A DNA stretch of 64,000 nt from Pseudarthrobacter oxydans (GCF_034258515.1 NZ_CP139438.1:2914001-2978000), one strand, 5' to 3'; shown: positions 1 to 9,224, numbered from the stretch's first letter. Notes: generated by a model from the letters alone, not told the origin. Translations and numbers: made by a program.

Positions 1-1
1 C

Positions 2-1762
2 GCCCGCGGCATGGAGGAGCCGGAGGAATTCCAGGCGGCAGCAACTGGAGCGTGCCGTGCCATGGCAGTCGAAGACACGGACGTACAGCTCGCCACGGAG
101 TATCTGGAGGCCGTGGGAGAAGACACCGCGGCCACCGCCGGCACCGCAGACCTGACACCGGCAGAAGCAGCAGCTCCACTCGTCTCGCTTGTTCGAAATC
201 TTTGGGCCTCACAGGCAGGGGCAGCACCACGGCCGCCGGTTGCCCCTCCCCTGCCCCGGAAGCTCACTCAGCCCCAAAGGAAGATATCCCGTGGCGGCCT
301 GACCGCCGGGGCAACGGCGAAGGATGGCACCAGCCAGTGGACCATTGATCTGGGCCTGGTGGACTTGCCCGAGCGCCAAGAGGTGACGCCCCTGCTGTGG
401 AAACCCGCAAAGGACAGCCACCTCGCCTTTGTCGGAGGTCCGACGTCCGGCGCGGCGGAGGCCCTTGACCTGGCCGCCCGTGAAGTGGCCGGTCATACAG
501 CGGAATCACACTGTTATTTCCTGGACGCCGGCGGATCCTTCCTCGGCCTGGCCGCGCACACCCGGACGGGGGCCCACGCAGGGCTGCACGAGCTGCGGCG
601 TGCCGTCCGCATACTTGAACGGCTGGCCCAGGAACTGGCCAGCCGCCTGAACCGGGCTGACAGCTGCGTTCCGCTTGTCCTTGTGATCTCCGGCTGGGGG
701 TCCTGGGTATCGGCTTTTCGGGCAGGACCGCTGGCCTGGGCCGAAGACCTTGTCCAGGATCTGGTCCGCGACGGCGCCAACGCCGGAATCACGGTCCTCA
801 TCTCCGGTGAGAGGGAACTGGTTACGGCCCGGTTCTGCGGATCACTTCCCAACCGCATCTACTTCCCCGCAGGCTCCAATGAGGACAGCCGAATGGCATG
901 GCCAAAGATGCCTTCCACGGCCCCGGTCAAAGGCAGGGGCGCGGCCTTCGGGCCGATCGTCGGCGGCCCAGCAGCCGTCTGCCAGCTCTTCGAACCCGCT
1001 TCGGCCAGTGCAGCGCAGGACGGCACCAGCCCGAACGAAGTCGTTGCGGCGGGGACCCGGCCTTTCCGGGTTGAGCCGCTTCCCTCCCTGGTATCAGTCT
1101 CGGAGGTTGAGGCTTTGGCTGCCAGGATGGATGACGTCGGAGCGACGGTTCCCGAAGCGCCGCTCGCGAACGGGAAGGGACCACGCCAGAGTGACGGCGA
1201 CGCCCACTCGCGGGACCTGCTCCTGGGCCTTGGTGGCGATGAACTTCAACCTGTCACCGTTCGGATTCCGGCCGGAGGCGTCTTCGCCGTCCTCGGTGGA
1301 GCCGGTTCGGGAAAGACGAACGTCCTGCGTACCCTGCAGGCTCTGAACCCGGCCGCGGGCCGGTGGACCTGCCCGGACGGCGGCACGGATCCGGAGGAAT
1401 TCTGGAAGTGTTCGCTGGCCAAGGCCAGGGAGGGGGAACTGCCGAGGACGGCGGTGCTGCTGGCAGACGACATTGACCTCTTGCCTGCCGGCGCCTTACA
1501 GGACCTGACTGAGTTGCACGCCCTCGGCCACCCTGTGGTCCTGACCGCAAATTACAGTCCCTTGCTGCTTCAGCGCGTTCCGTTGGTCATGGATTGCCGG
1601 GCCGCCGGACGGGGACTCCTGCTGTCTCCGCGGTCCGCTTCGGAGGGCGACCTGTTCGGGGTCCGGTTCGACATCGAGCCGGATCCCCCTGCGGGCAGGG
1701 GGATGCTGATATCCCGGGGGCGGTCCTCCCCGGTCCAGGTTGCCTGGGCGGGGATGGAATAA
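2..1762 (+). CDS. FtsK/SpoIIIE-type (ESX/EccC-like) ATPase, 3' part
   Basis: The reading frame is open from the left edge, so the N-terminus is missing; the first ATG at 11 is probably internal. What remains looks like the last two ATPase-like domains of an actinobacterial FtsK/SpoIIIE-type protein. The first (from about residue 135, counted from the ATG at 11) has a P-loop-like stretch, FVGGPTSGAAEAL, that lacks the GK[ST] needed to bind nucleotide. The second has an intact Walker A, GGAGSGKTN, near residue 430 and an acidic Walker B-like LLADDIDLLP near 485. One active and one degenerate domain is the pattern of EccC-type motor proteins of type VII secretion, but no other ESX gene lies in the window, so the substrate is unknown. 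It ends 22 bp from a convergent small membrane protein. Confidence 0.75.
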   Translation, partial: ARGMEEPEEFQAAATGACRAMAVEDTDVQLATEYLEAVGEDTAATAGTADLTPAEAAAPLVSLVRNLWASQAGAAPRPPVAPPLPRKLTQPQRKISRGGLTAGATAKDGTSQWTIDLGLVDLPERQEVTPLLWKPAKDSHLAFVGGPTSGAAEALDLAAREVAGHTAESHCYFLDAGGSFLGLAAHTRTGAHAGLHELRRAVRILERLAQELASRLNRADSCVPLVLVISGWGSWVSAFRAGPLAWAEDLVQDLVRDGANAGITVLISGERELVTARFCGSLPNRIYFPAGSNEDSRMAWPKMPSTAPVKGRGAAFGPIVGGPAAVCQLFEPASASAAQDGTSPNEVVAAGTRPFRVEPLPSLVSVSEVEALAARMDDVGATVPEAPLANGKGPRQSDGDAHSRDLLLGLGGDELQPVTVRIPAGGVFAVLGGAGSGKTNVLRTLQALNPAAGRWTCPDGGTDPEEFWKCSLAKAREGELPRTAVLLADDIDLLPAGALQDLTELHALGHPVVLTANYSPLLLQRVPLVMDCRAAGRGLLLSPRSASEGDLFGVRFDIEPDPPAGRGMLISRGRSSPVQVAWAGME

Positions 1763-1784
1763 AAGGACCGGGCGGCAGAACCTG

Positions 1785-2273
1785 CTAGAGTGCCGGCGTC
1801 CCCCCACCGGTGCGCGACGCATAACTGATCACCTTGCTTTGGAACAGAAGGACGATGGCAGTGACGGCCGGAACCAGCATAGCCAGCCCGGCAAGCAGGA
1901 GGCCGCTGCTGACCGTTGGAAATCCGATGGTCAGAACGAACAGCTGCGCTACAAGGGCAGCAGCCCGGGTCCAGCGGAAGCCACGGTTCAGGAAGAGGGC
2001 CACCGCATACAGCCAGGCGGAGAAGGCAAGCAGGAGTACAAGGGTGAACACAGCTCCCCAGAATGACAGGACAGGGCTCCCTGCCAGCAACTGGTAGCCG
2101 TACCACCCCGCCGCGACCAGGAGGGCAGTGGCCTCCGCGGCCACTACCAGGGCCACCACAAGCACCGCCGCGGGCCGGCCACTCGGGCCCTTATCGTGCT
2201 GGCCGTTTCGGCCCTGGCCGGGGTCCGGTGCGGGTGAAGGGGGCTCTGCTGGGTTTACCGGGGGTCTTGACAC
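1785..2273 (-). CDS. Small integral membrane protein, unknown function
   Basis: A 162-residue protein from a GTG start with an AGGGTG-like ribosome site just upstream. The first 30 residues are proline-rich, polar and probably cytoplasmic. They are followed by about four hydrophobic segments (roughly residues 33-60, 68-95, 103-118 and 122-145), so it should sit in the cytoplasmic membrane. I recognise no catalytic motif or named family. It is convergent with the FtsK-type gene and its 5' end faces the whiB1 promoter region. No function can be assigned from sequence. Confidence 0.7.
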   Translation of the reverse strand: MSRPPVNPAEPPSPAPDPGQGRNGQHDKGPSGRPAAVLVVALVVAAEATALLVAAGWYGYQLLAGSPVLSFWGAVFTLVLLLAFSAWLYAVALFLNRGFRWTRAAALVAQLFVLTIGFPTVSSGLLLAGLAMLVPAVTAIVLLFQSKVISYASRTGGGTPAL

Positions 2274-2415
2274 ACTGGCACCCTACCGGACATAGTCGGA
2301 CAGTGGTGAGGGCCAGCAGCGCCGGTGTGATGTATCGCTCAGCTTTCGGGGGATATCAAGCGTTATTACCCCTTGTTTACACAGCGTTAACATGACAGGC
2401 TTGATTCAGATGACC

Positions 2416-2439
2416 AAGGGGGCCCCGCCGGGCCCTTTT
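2416..2439 (+). terminator. Terminator-like hairpin in the whiB1 upstream region
   Basis: A 10-bp stem (2416-2425 with 2430-2439, two G-U pairs) encloses a CGCC loop; the right arm ends in TTTT and is followed by CCTTTG. It lies about 45 bp before the whiB1 start. It could end an upstream transcript or act as an attenuator if the whiB1 promoter lies further upstream. I could not place the promoter. Confidence 0.4.
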
Positions 2440-2453
2440 CCTTTGTAGCTACT

Positions 2454-2469
2454 AGTGAATAATTTCACA
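2454..2469 (+). promoter_or_regulatory. CRP-like operator upstream of whiB1
   Basis: AGTGA-ATAATT-TCACA matches the CRP-family consensus TGTGA-N6-TCACA at 9 of the 10 specified bases. It ends 16 bp before the whiB1 ATG. In Mycobacterium tuberculosis whiB1 is under control of the CRP-family protein Rv3676, which supports the reading. A weaker half-matched site (TGTGA-TGTATC-GCTCA) is at 2326-2341. Confidence 0.65.
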
Positions 2470-2485
2470 AGGGCTCTTCCCAGAA

Positions 2486-2752
2486 ATGGAGCAACTGATC
2501 AGCATGGATTGGCGTAACCGCGCAGCGTGCCTCGAAAAGGACCCTGAACTCTTCTTCCCCGTCGGGAACACCGGGCCTGCCCTCCTGCAGATCGAGGAAG
2601 CAAAGAGCGTCTGCCGCCGGTGCCCCGTTGTGGATACCTGCCTGCAGTGGGCCCTCGAGTCCGGCCAGGACGCCGGCGTCTGGGGCGGCATGAGCGAAGA
2701 CGAGCGCCGGGCGCTGAAGCGCCGCGCTGCCCGCGCCCGCCGCGCTTCCTGA
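2486..2752 (+). CDS. whiB1: WhiB1-family iron-sulfur transcription regulator
   Basis: Wbl proteins bind a [4Fe-4S] cluster sensitive to NO or O2 and regulate transcription, WhiB1-type ones by contacting the main sigma factor. All four cluster cysteines are present (C15, then C43-x2-C46-x5-C52), followed by the Wbl turn GVWGG and a basic C-terminal tail rich in KRRAARARR. DPELFFPVGN and GGMSEDERRALKRR are typical of the WhiB1 subgroup. The length of 88 residues fits. The start may be the ATG at 2504 (MDWRN...), which is where M. tuberculosis WhiB1 begins; neither ATG has an ideal ribosome site. The gene is monocistronic, has a CRP-like site upstream and a strong terminator downstream. Confidence 0.93.
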   Translation: MEQLISMDWRNRAACLEKDPELFFPVGNTGPALLQIEEAKSVCRRCPVVDTCLQWALESGQDAGVWGGMSEDERRALKRRAARARRAS

Positions 2753-2775
2753 TTCCACCGGAAACCTCCAAGCAC

Positions 2776-2822
2776 AAACAGCCCCGGCTGCAACCTTCCA
2801 AGGCTTGCAGCCGGGGCTGTTT
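2776..2822. terminator. Strong hairpin terminator between whiB1 and pdtaS
   Basis: A perfect 18-bp inverted repeat (2776-2793 and 2805-2822) with an 11-nt loop. The stem is GC-rich with AAA at its base on the left and TTT on the right, so it can work in both directions. It separates convergent whiB1 and pdtaS. Confidence 0.85.
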
Positions 2823-2875
2823 CAGTTGTTCCTCCTCGGTAGTCCGGCTCCGGCGAAGGTAGCCGGGCTCCCGAC

Positions 2876-4342
2876 CTACTTCCCGGCGAGGCTGAGGCGG
2901 ATCTCGACGGCAGTGCCGCCGCCCTCCCGTGGCCGCCACTGGATGGTCCCGCCCAGTTCGCTCGTCACGAGGGTCCGTACGATCTGAAGCCCCAGCCCCT
3001 CAACGTGGGGTGTGTCAGGAAGCCCCACGCCGTCGTCGGCGATGGTGACGGTGAGCTCCTCGCCGTCATCCCCTTCCGACCGGTCAGCGATCAGCGAGAC
3101 CGTTCCGGCCCTTCCCTCCAGTCCGTGCTCCACGGCATTGGTTACCAGTTCGTTGATGACCAGGGCCAACGGGGTGGCGAGGTCGCTGGGCAGCTCGCCA
3201 AAGGTGCCGGAGCGTTCCGTCCTGACCTGTTGCGAGGGCGAGGCGACTTCCGCGGAAAGACGGAACTGACGTCCGATCAGCTCATCAAAATCCACGCTCT
3301 GGGTGAGGCCCTGGGACAGGGTCTCGTGGACGAGCGCGATGGTGGCCACCCGCCGCATCGCCTGCTCCAGGCCCTGTTTGGCTTCGTCGCTGACCATGCG
3401 CCGGGACTGCATGCGCAGCAGCGCCGCCACGGTCTGGAGATTGTTCTTGACCCGGTGGTGGATCTCCCGGATAGTGGCGTCCTTGGTGACAAGCTCCATT
3501 TCCCGCCGGCGCAACTCGGACACATCGCGGCACAGGACCAGCGCGCCGAAGCGCTGCTGCTCGTCGCGCAGCGGAATCGCGCGCAGGGACAGGCTCACCC
3601 CCCGGGACTCGATCTCACTGCGCCAGGGCATCCGGCCGGTCACTACGAGGGGGAGCGTCTCGTCCACCATGCGGCGGTCCTTGAGGAGGCTGGCGGTCAC
3701 CTCCGCGAGGGACCGGCCCTCAAGGGATTCCCCGTCACCAAGCCGCCTGAAGGCAGAAACACCGTTGGGACTGGCGTACTGCACGATGCCTTCTGCATCC
3801 AGCCTGATCAGCCCGTCCCCCACGCGCGGCGCACCGCGCCGGGAACCCGTAGGCGACGCGAAGTCCGGCCAGAGCCCCAGCGTGCCCATCCGCAGCAGGT
3901 CATATGCGCACTGGCGGTAGGTCAGTTCGAGCCGGGACGGCATCCGCGAGCTGGACAGGTCCATGTGCGTGGTGACCACGGCAAGGGTGCGCCCGTTGCG
4001 GACCATGGGGACCGCCTCCACCCGCAGGGCCATGTCACTGCTCCAGTTCGTTTCGCTGGAGCGTTCGATGGAACGGCTGTTCCATGCCTTGTCCACGAGC
4101 GGCTGCAGGTCGGACCGGATGCCCTCGCCCACGAAGTCGCCGTGGAACACCGTGTGCGTGGTGGAGGGCCGGACATGCGCCAACGCCACATACCCGTGGT
4201 CAGGGTGCGGGAACCACAGCGCAAGGTCCGCGAACGCCAGGTCCGCGACCATCTGCCAGTCCCCCACCAGGAGGTGCAGCCACTCGGCATCGCCCGGCCC
4301 AAAATCAGCATGTTCCCTGATAGGGTCCGTAAAGATTGCCAC
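2876..4342 (-). CDS. pdtaS: Sensor histidine kinase, PdtaS family
   Basis: A soluble 488-residue kinase of the HisKA_2 type. The N-terminal 150 residues resemble the GAF-like domain of PdtaS, a PAS domain follows (about 180-285), then the phospho-acceptor box IHHRVKNNLQTV (near residue 294) and a HATPase_c domain with NELVTNAVEHGL (N box), DDGVGLP and GLGLQIVRTLV. No membrane segment is evident. In mycobacteria PdtaS phosphorylates the ANTAR-domain RNA-binding regulator PdtaR; no pdtaR gene is in this window. The GTG start follows GGAGGT closely. It lies 28 bp downstream of the glutamate dehydrogenase gene on the same strand, so co-transcription is possible. Confidence 0.9.
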   Translation of the reverse strand: MAIFTDPIREHADFGPGDAEWLHLLVGDWQMVADLAFADLALWFPHPDHGYVALAHVRPSTTHTVFHGDFVGEGIRSDLQPLVDKAWNSRSIERSSETNWSSDMALRVEAVPMVRNGRTLAVVTTHMDLSSSRMPSRLELTYRQCAYDLLRMGTLGLWPDFASPTGSRRGAPRVGDGLIRLDAEGIVQYASPNGVSAFRRLGDGESLEGRSLAEVTASLLKDRRMVDETLPLVVTGRMPWRSEIESRGVSLSLRAIPLRDEQQRFGALVLCRDVSELRRREMELVTKDATIREIHHRVKNNLQTVAALLRMQSRRMVSDEAKQGLEQAMRRVATIALVHETLSQGLTQSVDFDELIGRQFRLSAEVASPSQQVRTERSGTFGELPSDLATPLALVINELVTNAVEHGLEGRAGTVSLIADRSEGDDGEELTVTIADDGVGLPDTPHVEGLGLQIVRTLVTSELGGTIQWRPREGGGTAVEIRLSLAGK

Positions 4343-4370
4343 TGCACCTCCATTTGCGACGCCGGCTTGG

Positions 4371-7300
4371 CTAGCGTCGAACGATTGACCTCAAGAGCCT
4401 CAATGCTACCGACAGTGACGCCATATCGTCGGCCTCAAGTGAATTGACCTCGTCGAACATGGACTTGGCCCGGCTCAGCTGCTCGGCATTTTGAGCCTCC
4501 CAGTCCTTCAGGCGGGCCTCCGGCGAGTCGCTGGCAGCGGTGGCGTCCAGCACCGCCATCGTCATGTCCGAGATGGTGGAGTACAGGTCATCCCGCAGGG
4601 CCGCCCGGGCCAGGGCCTGCCACCTGTCCTGCCGGGGCAGGCTGCTGATCCGTTCCAGCAGCGAGTCGGCGTGGAACCGGTTGAAGACGGTGTAGTAGAC
4701 GGCCGCGATTTCATTCACAGGCTCCTTGCGCCCATGCGCGATCTTGGCAATGTCCAGCAGCACGAAGCTCTCGAAAAGCTCCGCCCATCGCAGGGCGAGG
4801 CCTTCCGGCAGCTCCCATTCACGCGCTGTCTCCAGCCAGCCTGCCACCCGTTCCCGGTCATCACCCCGCAGGTAGTCCAGCAGGTGGGCCCGCATCGGCT
4901 CCATCACGGGTTTGAACTCCGACACGACGTCGGCTATCGGCCGGGAGACCGTGCCCTGGCCCAAGAGCCAGCGGACTGCACGGTCAAGCAACCGCCTGAT
5001 GTCCAGGTGGACGGCGCTCCAGTGCTCGGTGGGGAAGGACGCCGGAAGGCTGTTCAGCTCCCCCACCATGTGGTCCAGCTCGTAGATCTCCCGCAGGGCC
5101 ACGAATGCCTTTGCCACCGCTGCTTCGCTGGCCGACGTTTCCTCCATCACCCGGAACGCGAACGTGATGCCGCCGAGGTTAATCATGTCGTTGGCAACCA
5201 CAGTGGCAATGATCTCGCGCCGCAGCGGGTGGGTGTCCAGTTCAGCGTCAAAACGCTCCCGCAGCTGCGCGGGGAAGTAGGCGCGCAGCGTCTGCCTGAA
5301 CCAGGGGTCGTCTGCCAGGTCGCTTTCCCGCAGTGCCGTCGCGAGCTCGATCTTGGCATACGCGGCGAGTACCGACAGTTCAGGAGATGTCAGCCCCTGG
5401 CCCTGCTGCAGCCGCTCCCGGAGCGCTTCGGTGGAGGGAAGCGCCTCAAGGTCCCGTTTCAAGTCGGCCGTCTTCTCGAGCCAGTCCATCAGCCGTTCGT
5501 AGCTCGGGCTCCACTCGGCCACCTTGGTCCGGTCGTTCAGCAGCAGGATGTTCTGGTCAATGTTGTCTTCAAGAACCAGCCGGCCCACTTCGTCGGTCAT
5601 CGATGCAAGGAAGCCGGAGCGTTCTTCCGCCGACAGCTTTCCGGCAGCCACCATCCGGTCCACGAAGATCTTGATATTGACTTCGTGGTCGGAGCAGTCC
5701 ACGCCGGCGGAGTTGTCGATGGCGTCCGTGTTGAGGATGACACCCTGCAGCGCCGCTTCAATGCGGCCGCGCTGTGTCATGCCGAGGTTTCCGCCTTCGC
5801 CCACCACCTTGACGCGCAGGTCCCGGCCGTCCACCCGGATCGCGTCGTTGGCCTTGTCCCCCACCGAGGCGTTGGTCTCGGCGCTCGCCTTGACGTAAGT
5901 CCCGATGCCGCCGTTGTAGAGCAGGTCGGCGGGGGCAAGGAGGACTGCGCGGAGGAGTTCCGGCGGGCTGAGTTCGGTGGTTTCGGCCGGCAGTCCCAGC
6001 GCCGTGCGGACCTGGGGCGAAACCGGGATCGACTTGGCCTGCCGGGCGAAGACTCCGCCGCCTTCACTGATGAGCGACTTGTTGTAGTCATCCCACGAGG
6101 ACCTCGGCAGCTCGAACAAACGCTGCCGCTCCGCAAACGAGGCTTCCTCGTCCGGGTTGGGGTCGAGGAAAATGTGGCGGTGGTCGAAGGCCGCCAGGAG
6201 GCGGATGTGGCGGGACAACAGCATGCCGTTACCGAAGACGTCCCCTGACATGTCCCCCACGCCCACCACGGTGAACGGCTGGGTCTGGGTGTCCAGGTCG
6301 AGTTCGCTGAAGTGGCGTTTCACCGACTCCCACGCACCCCGCGCCGTAATGCCCATCGCCTTGTGGTCGTACCCCACGGATCCGCCGGACGCGAATGCGT
6401 CCCCGAGCCAGAAACCGTACTCGGCAGCGAGCCCGTTGGCGATGTCGGAGAACGTCGCGGTGCCCTTGTCGGCAGCCACCACAAGGTAGGAATCGTCGTC
6501 GTCGTGCCTTACAACGTCCGACGGCGGCACGAGCCTTTCGCTGTCACCCTCGGTGAGGAGGTTGTCTGTGATGTCCAGCAGGCCCCTGATGAAGGTCTTG
6601 TAGCTTTCGATCCCTTCCGCCATCCAGGCGGCGCGGTCAACCGTGGGGTCGGGAAGCTGCTTGGCAAAGAAACCGCCCTTCGCACCCGTAGGCACGATGA
6701 CGGCGTTCTTCACCGTCTGCGCTTTCACCAGCCCAAGGATCTCGGTGCGGAAATCCTCGCGGCGGTCGGACCAGCGAAGCCCGCCGCGTGCCACCTTGCC
6801 GAAGCGGAGATGGACCCCCTCCACCCGCGGCGCGTAGACCCAGATCTCGAACATGGGGCGCGGGAAGGGCAGGCCCTCAAGCCGGGCGGGATCGAGTTTG
6901 AAACTCAGGTGAGGCTTGTTCTGGTAGTAGTTGGTCCGGAGCGTCGCCTCGATCAGGTTGACGAACGTGCGGAGGACCCTGTCGGCGTCGAGCGTCTCCA
7001 CCTTTTCAATGGCCAAGTCCAGGTCCTTGCGGGCGGACGCCTGGGCCTCATTGCGCTCTTCGTCGTTGAGGGAAGGATCGAAGCGCGCGGCGAAGAGCGC
7101 AGTCAGCCCCTTGGTCACGCGGGGGTTGGCCAGCAGGGTATCGGCCATGAAGCCGAAGGAGTTGGTGTTACCCATCTGGCGCATGTACCGCGCGTAGGCC
7201 CGCAGCACGGTGATCTTCCGCCACTGCAGACCCTCGCGCAGCACCAGCCGGTCGAAGCTGTCCGACTCGGCTGCACCCGTCACTGCAGCGCCGAAGGACT

Positions 7301-9224
7301 CGGCAAGGAGCTGGCCCGTGGAGACCGGGTCCACCTTTGCCGGGTACTTCAGGCCAAGGTCGTACAGGAAGAAGTCGCGGCGGTCCGCCGTTTCGATTTC
7401 GAAAGGCCGCTCGTCCAGGACCTCCAGTCCGAGGTTGTGGAAGTACGGCAGGATCTGGCTGAGGCTCTTGGGCTCCAGCATGTAGAGCTTGACCCGCGCG
7501 TCCTCCTCCAGTGTTGCCCCCGCACCTTCCGGGAGATAGACGTGCACGCCGGGGCGCTCCTGGACAGCACCTTCAGCCCGTTCCGCGGCGGCACCGTACT
7601 TCTCGAACCGTGCAATGTCTTCGAGTGCGTCCTCGACTTCGTAGTCCACCCGGTAGCTGGCGGGAAACGCTTCCGACCAGATGGCGGCAAGCTCCTTTGC
7701 CTCAGAAACGTCCCGCCCCTCGCGCAGGACCTCCGCGATCCCTTCGCTCCAGGAGCGGGCAGCCCGCACAAGGCGCTTCTCCAGCTCCTCCGCATTGACG
7801 TTGCTGATGTCTGCGTTCTTGGGCAGCCGGATGCGGAAGAACAGGCGGGCCAGCGCCGACTCCGTCATGCGGGCTTCGTAGTCAATGGAGACGGCCTGGA
7901 ACGTTTCGCGCAGCTCCTGCTCGATGCGGAGGCGAACGTTCGTGGTGTACCTGTCCCGTGGAAGATAGACGACGGCGGACATGAACCGGCCGTAGATGTC
8001 AGGCCGAAGGAACAGCCTGGTGCGCCGACGCTCCTGGAGTTTCTGGATACCGAGGGCAGTGGCGGCGAGGTCCGGGACCTCAATCTGGAATAGCTCGTCC
8101 CTGGGATAGGTTTCCAGGATGCCCAGCAGATCCTTGCCGGAGTGGGAGTCCGGGGGAAAGCCGGCACTTCGAAGCACCGCGTCAACCTTCTCGCGCACAA
8201 TCGGAATATTCCGGACGGAGCCGGTGTAGGCGCTGGTTGCCAGGAGGCCGATAAAGCGCCGCTCGCCGTTGACATTCCCCGCGGCGTCAAAGCTCTTCAC
8301 ACCGATGTAGTCCAGGTAGGCCGAGCGGTGGACGGTGGAGCGGGAGTTTGCCTTCGTGATGACCAGGGCGCGTTTTTCCCGTGCCTTCTTCCGGCCGGTG
8401 TCCGTCAGGTGCTGAATGTGGGGCGAGTCGGTGGAGGGCCGCAACAGCCCAAGGCCGCTGTCTTCACGGAGCTCCAGGACGTCTTCCCCGTCAACGTTGA
8501 CCAGGTCGTATTCCCGGTAGCCCAGGAAGGTGAAGTTCCCGTCGTCGAGCCAGCGAAGGAGGTCCTGCGCCTGCCGCAGTTCGGCGATTTGCGAGGAGTT
8601 GGCTGTCTGGTCAAGGCTTTCCGCGATTTGGATGGCCTTCTGGCGCATCTTTGGCCAGTCCTCCACGGCGGCGCGGACATCCTTGAGGACCCGTTCAAGG
8701 CCTTCGAGGAGGGAGGCTTTCGCGTCTTCCGAGACGCGGTTGATCTCGACGGCGATCCAGGACTCCATGTGCGAGGCGTTCTCACCCTGGGCAATGAGGT
8801 GGGACAGGCTGGGCATGGCGGCCGTGTCGCCGCTGGAAATCCCAAGGTGCGCCGGGACCCTGCTGACCTTGGTGAGCTCGCCGCTCTCCCTGTTCCGGGT
8901 AGCCACGAAGAGGGGGTGGATGACCAGCTTGATGGCGGCATGCTGCCGGACGAGTTCGGCGTTGACCGAGTCCACCAGGAAGGGCATGTCATCTGTGACA
9001 ACGAAGACCACGCTGCTGTCTTCCTCGTCCGCAATGGCGACCTTCGCCTGGCCAGGCCTCCGGACGGAGGCGATCTCCCGGTGATGGTCGGCACGGGCAA
9101 CCAGCACGTCCCGGGGGTACGTTCGGGCATCCTCTTCGGCTAGGTGCTGGTAGTAGTCCCCAATGAAGCCCTCATCGCCTACAAGGGAAAGGGGCTGATC
9201 CTCCACGCTGGATCCAGACGACAT
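4371..9224 (-). CDS. gdh: NAD-specific glutamate dehydrogenase, large (about 180 kDa) type
   Basis: Oxidative deamination of glutamate to 2-oxoglutarate and ammonia with NAD+. At 1617 residues this is the giant bacterial NAD-GDH found in mycobacteria and Streptomyces, with long N-terminal ACT-like regulatory segments and the catalytic domain in the second half. Visible signatures include GGLRWSDRREDFRTEILGL, the dehydrogenase segment with VPTGAKGGFF, and VGVGDMSGDVFGNGM. The C-terminal third is helical and characteristic of this family. The start is taken as the ATG at 9224 because GGAGG sits 9 nt before it; a TTG at 9230 is the alternative. In mycobacteria activity is controlled by the FHA protein GarA, which is not encoded here. 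Confidence 0.93.
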   Translation of the reverse strand: MSSGSSVEDQPLSLVGDEGFIGDYYQHLAEEDARTYPRDVLVARADHHREIASVRRPGQAKVAIADEEDSSVVFVVTDDMPFLVDSVNAELVRQHAAIKLVIHPLFVATRNRESGELTKVSRVPAHLGISSGDTAAMPSLSHLIAQGENASHMESWIAVEINRVSEDAKASLLEGLERVLKDVRAAVEDWPKMRQKAIQIAESLDQTANSSQIAELRQAQDLLRWLDDGNFTFLGYREYDLVNVDGEDVLELREDSGLGLLRPSTDSPHIQHLTDTGRKKAREKRALVITKANSRSTVHRSAYLDYIGVKSFDAAGNVNGERRFIGLLATSAYTGSVRNIPIVREKVDAVLRSAGFPPDSHSGKDLLGILETYPRDELFQIEVPDLAATALGIQKLQERRRTRLFLRPDIYGRFMSAVVYLPRDRYTTNVRLRIEQELRETFQAVSIDYEARMTESALARLFFRIRLPKNADISNVNAEELEKRLVRAARSWSEGIAEVLREGRDVSEAKELAAIWSEAFPASYRVDYEVEDALEDIARFEKYGAAAERAEGAVQERPGVHVYLPEGAGATLEEDARVKLYMLEPKSLSQILPYFHNLGLEVLDERPFEIETADRRDFFLYDLGLKYPAKVDPVSTGQLLAESFGAAVTGAAESDSFDRLVLREGLQWRKITVLRAYARYMRQMGNTNSFGFMADTLLANPRVTKGLTALFAARFDPSLNDEERNEAQASARKDLDLAIEKVETLDADRVLRTFVNLIEATLRTNYYQNKPHLSFKLDPARLEGLPFPRPMFEIWVYAPRVEGVHLRFGKVARGGLRWSDRREDFRTEILGLVKAQTVKNAVIVPTGAKGGFFAKQLPDPTVDRAAWMAEGIESYKTFIRGLLDITDNLLTEGDSERLVPPSDVVRHDDDDSYLVVAADKGTATFSDIANGLAAEYGFWLGDAFASGGSVGYDHKAMGITARGAWESVKRHFSELDLDTQTQPFTVVGVGDMSGDVFGNGMLLSRHIRLLAAFDHRHIFLDPNPDEEASFAERQRLFELPRSSWDDYNKSLISEGGGVFARQAKSIPVSPQVRTALGLPAETTELSPPELLRAVLLAPADLLYNGGIGTYVKASAETNASVGDKANDAIRVDGRDLRVKVVGEGGNLGMTQRGRIEAALQGVILNTDAIDNSAGVDCSDHEVNIKIFVDRMVAAGKLSAEERSGFLASMTDEVGRLVLEDNIDQNILLLNDRTKVAEWSPSYERLMDWLEKTADLKRDLEALPSTEALRERLQQGQGLTSPELSVLAAYAKIELATALRESDLADDPWFRQTLRAYFPAQLRERFDAELDTHPLRREIIATVVANDMINLGGITFAFRVMEETSASEAAVAKAFVALREIYELDHMVGELNSLPASFPTEHWSAVHLDIRRLLDRAVRWLLGQGTVSRPIADVVSEFKPVMEPMRAHLLDYLRGDDRERVAGWLETAREWELPEGLALRWAELFESFVLLDIAKIAHGRKEPVNEIAAVYYTVFNRFHADSLLERISSLPRQDRWQALARAALRDDLYSTISDMTMAVLDATAASDSPEARLKDWEAQNAEQLSRAKSMFDEVNSLEADDMASLSVALRLLRSIVRR

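Noticed and set aside
1795..1810. Run of six C residues as a possible 6C small RNA
   Set aside because: Only one C6 loop candidate, no paired stem, and it abuts the end of a coding gene; 6C RNA needs two such hairpins.
4376..4390. TCGAAC as half of a LexA (SOS) box near pdtaS
   Set aside because: The opposite half GTTCGA is missing at the required spacing.
3005..9143. Long open frames antisense to pdtaS and the glutamate dehydrogenase gene (several hundred codons each)
   Set aside because: They mirror the opposite strand's third-position GC bias, have no recognisable domain and lack ribosome sites; the sense-strand proteins are unmistakable.
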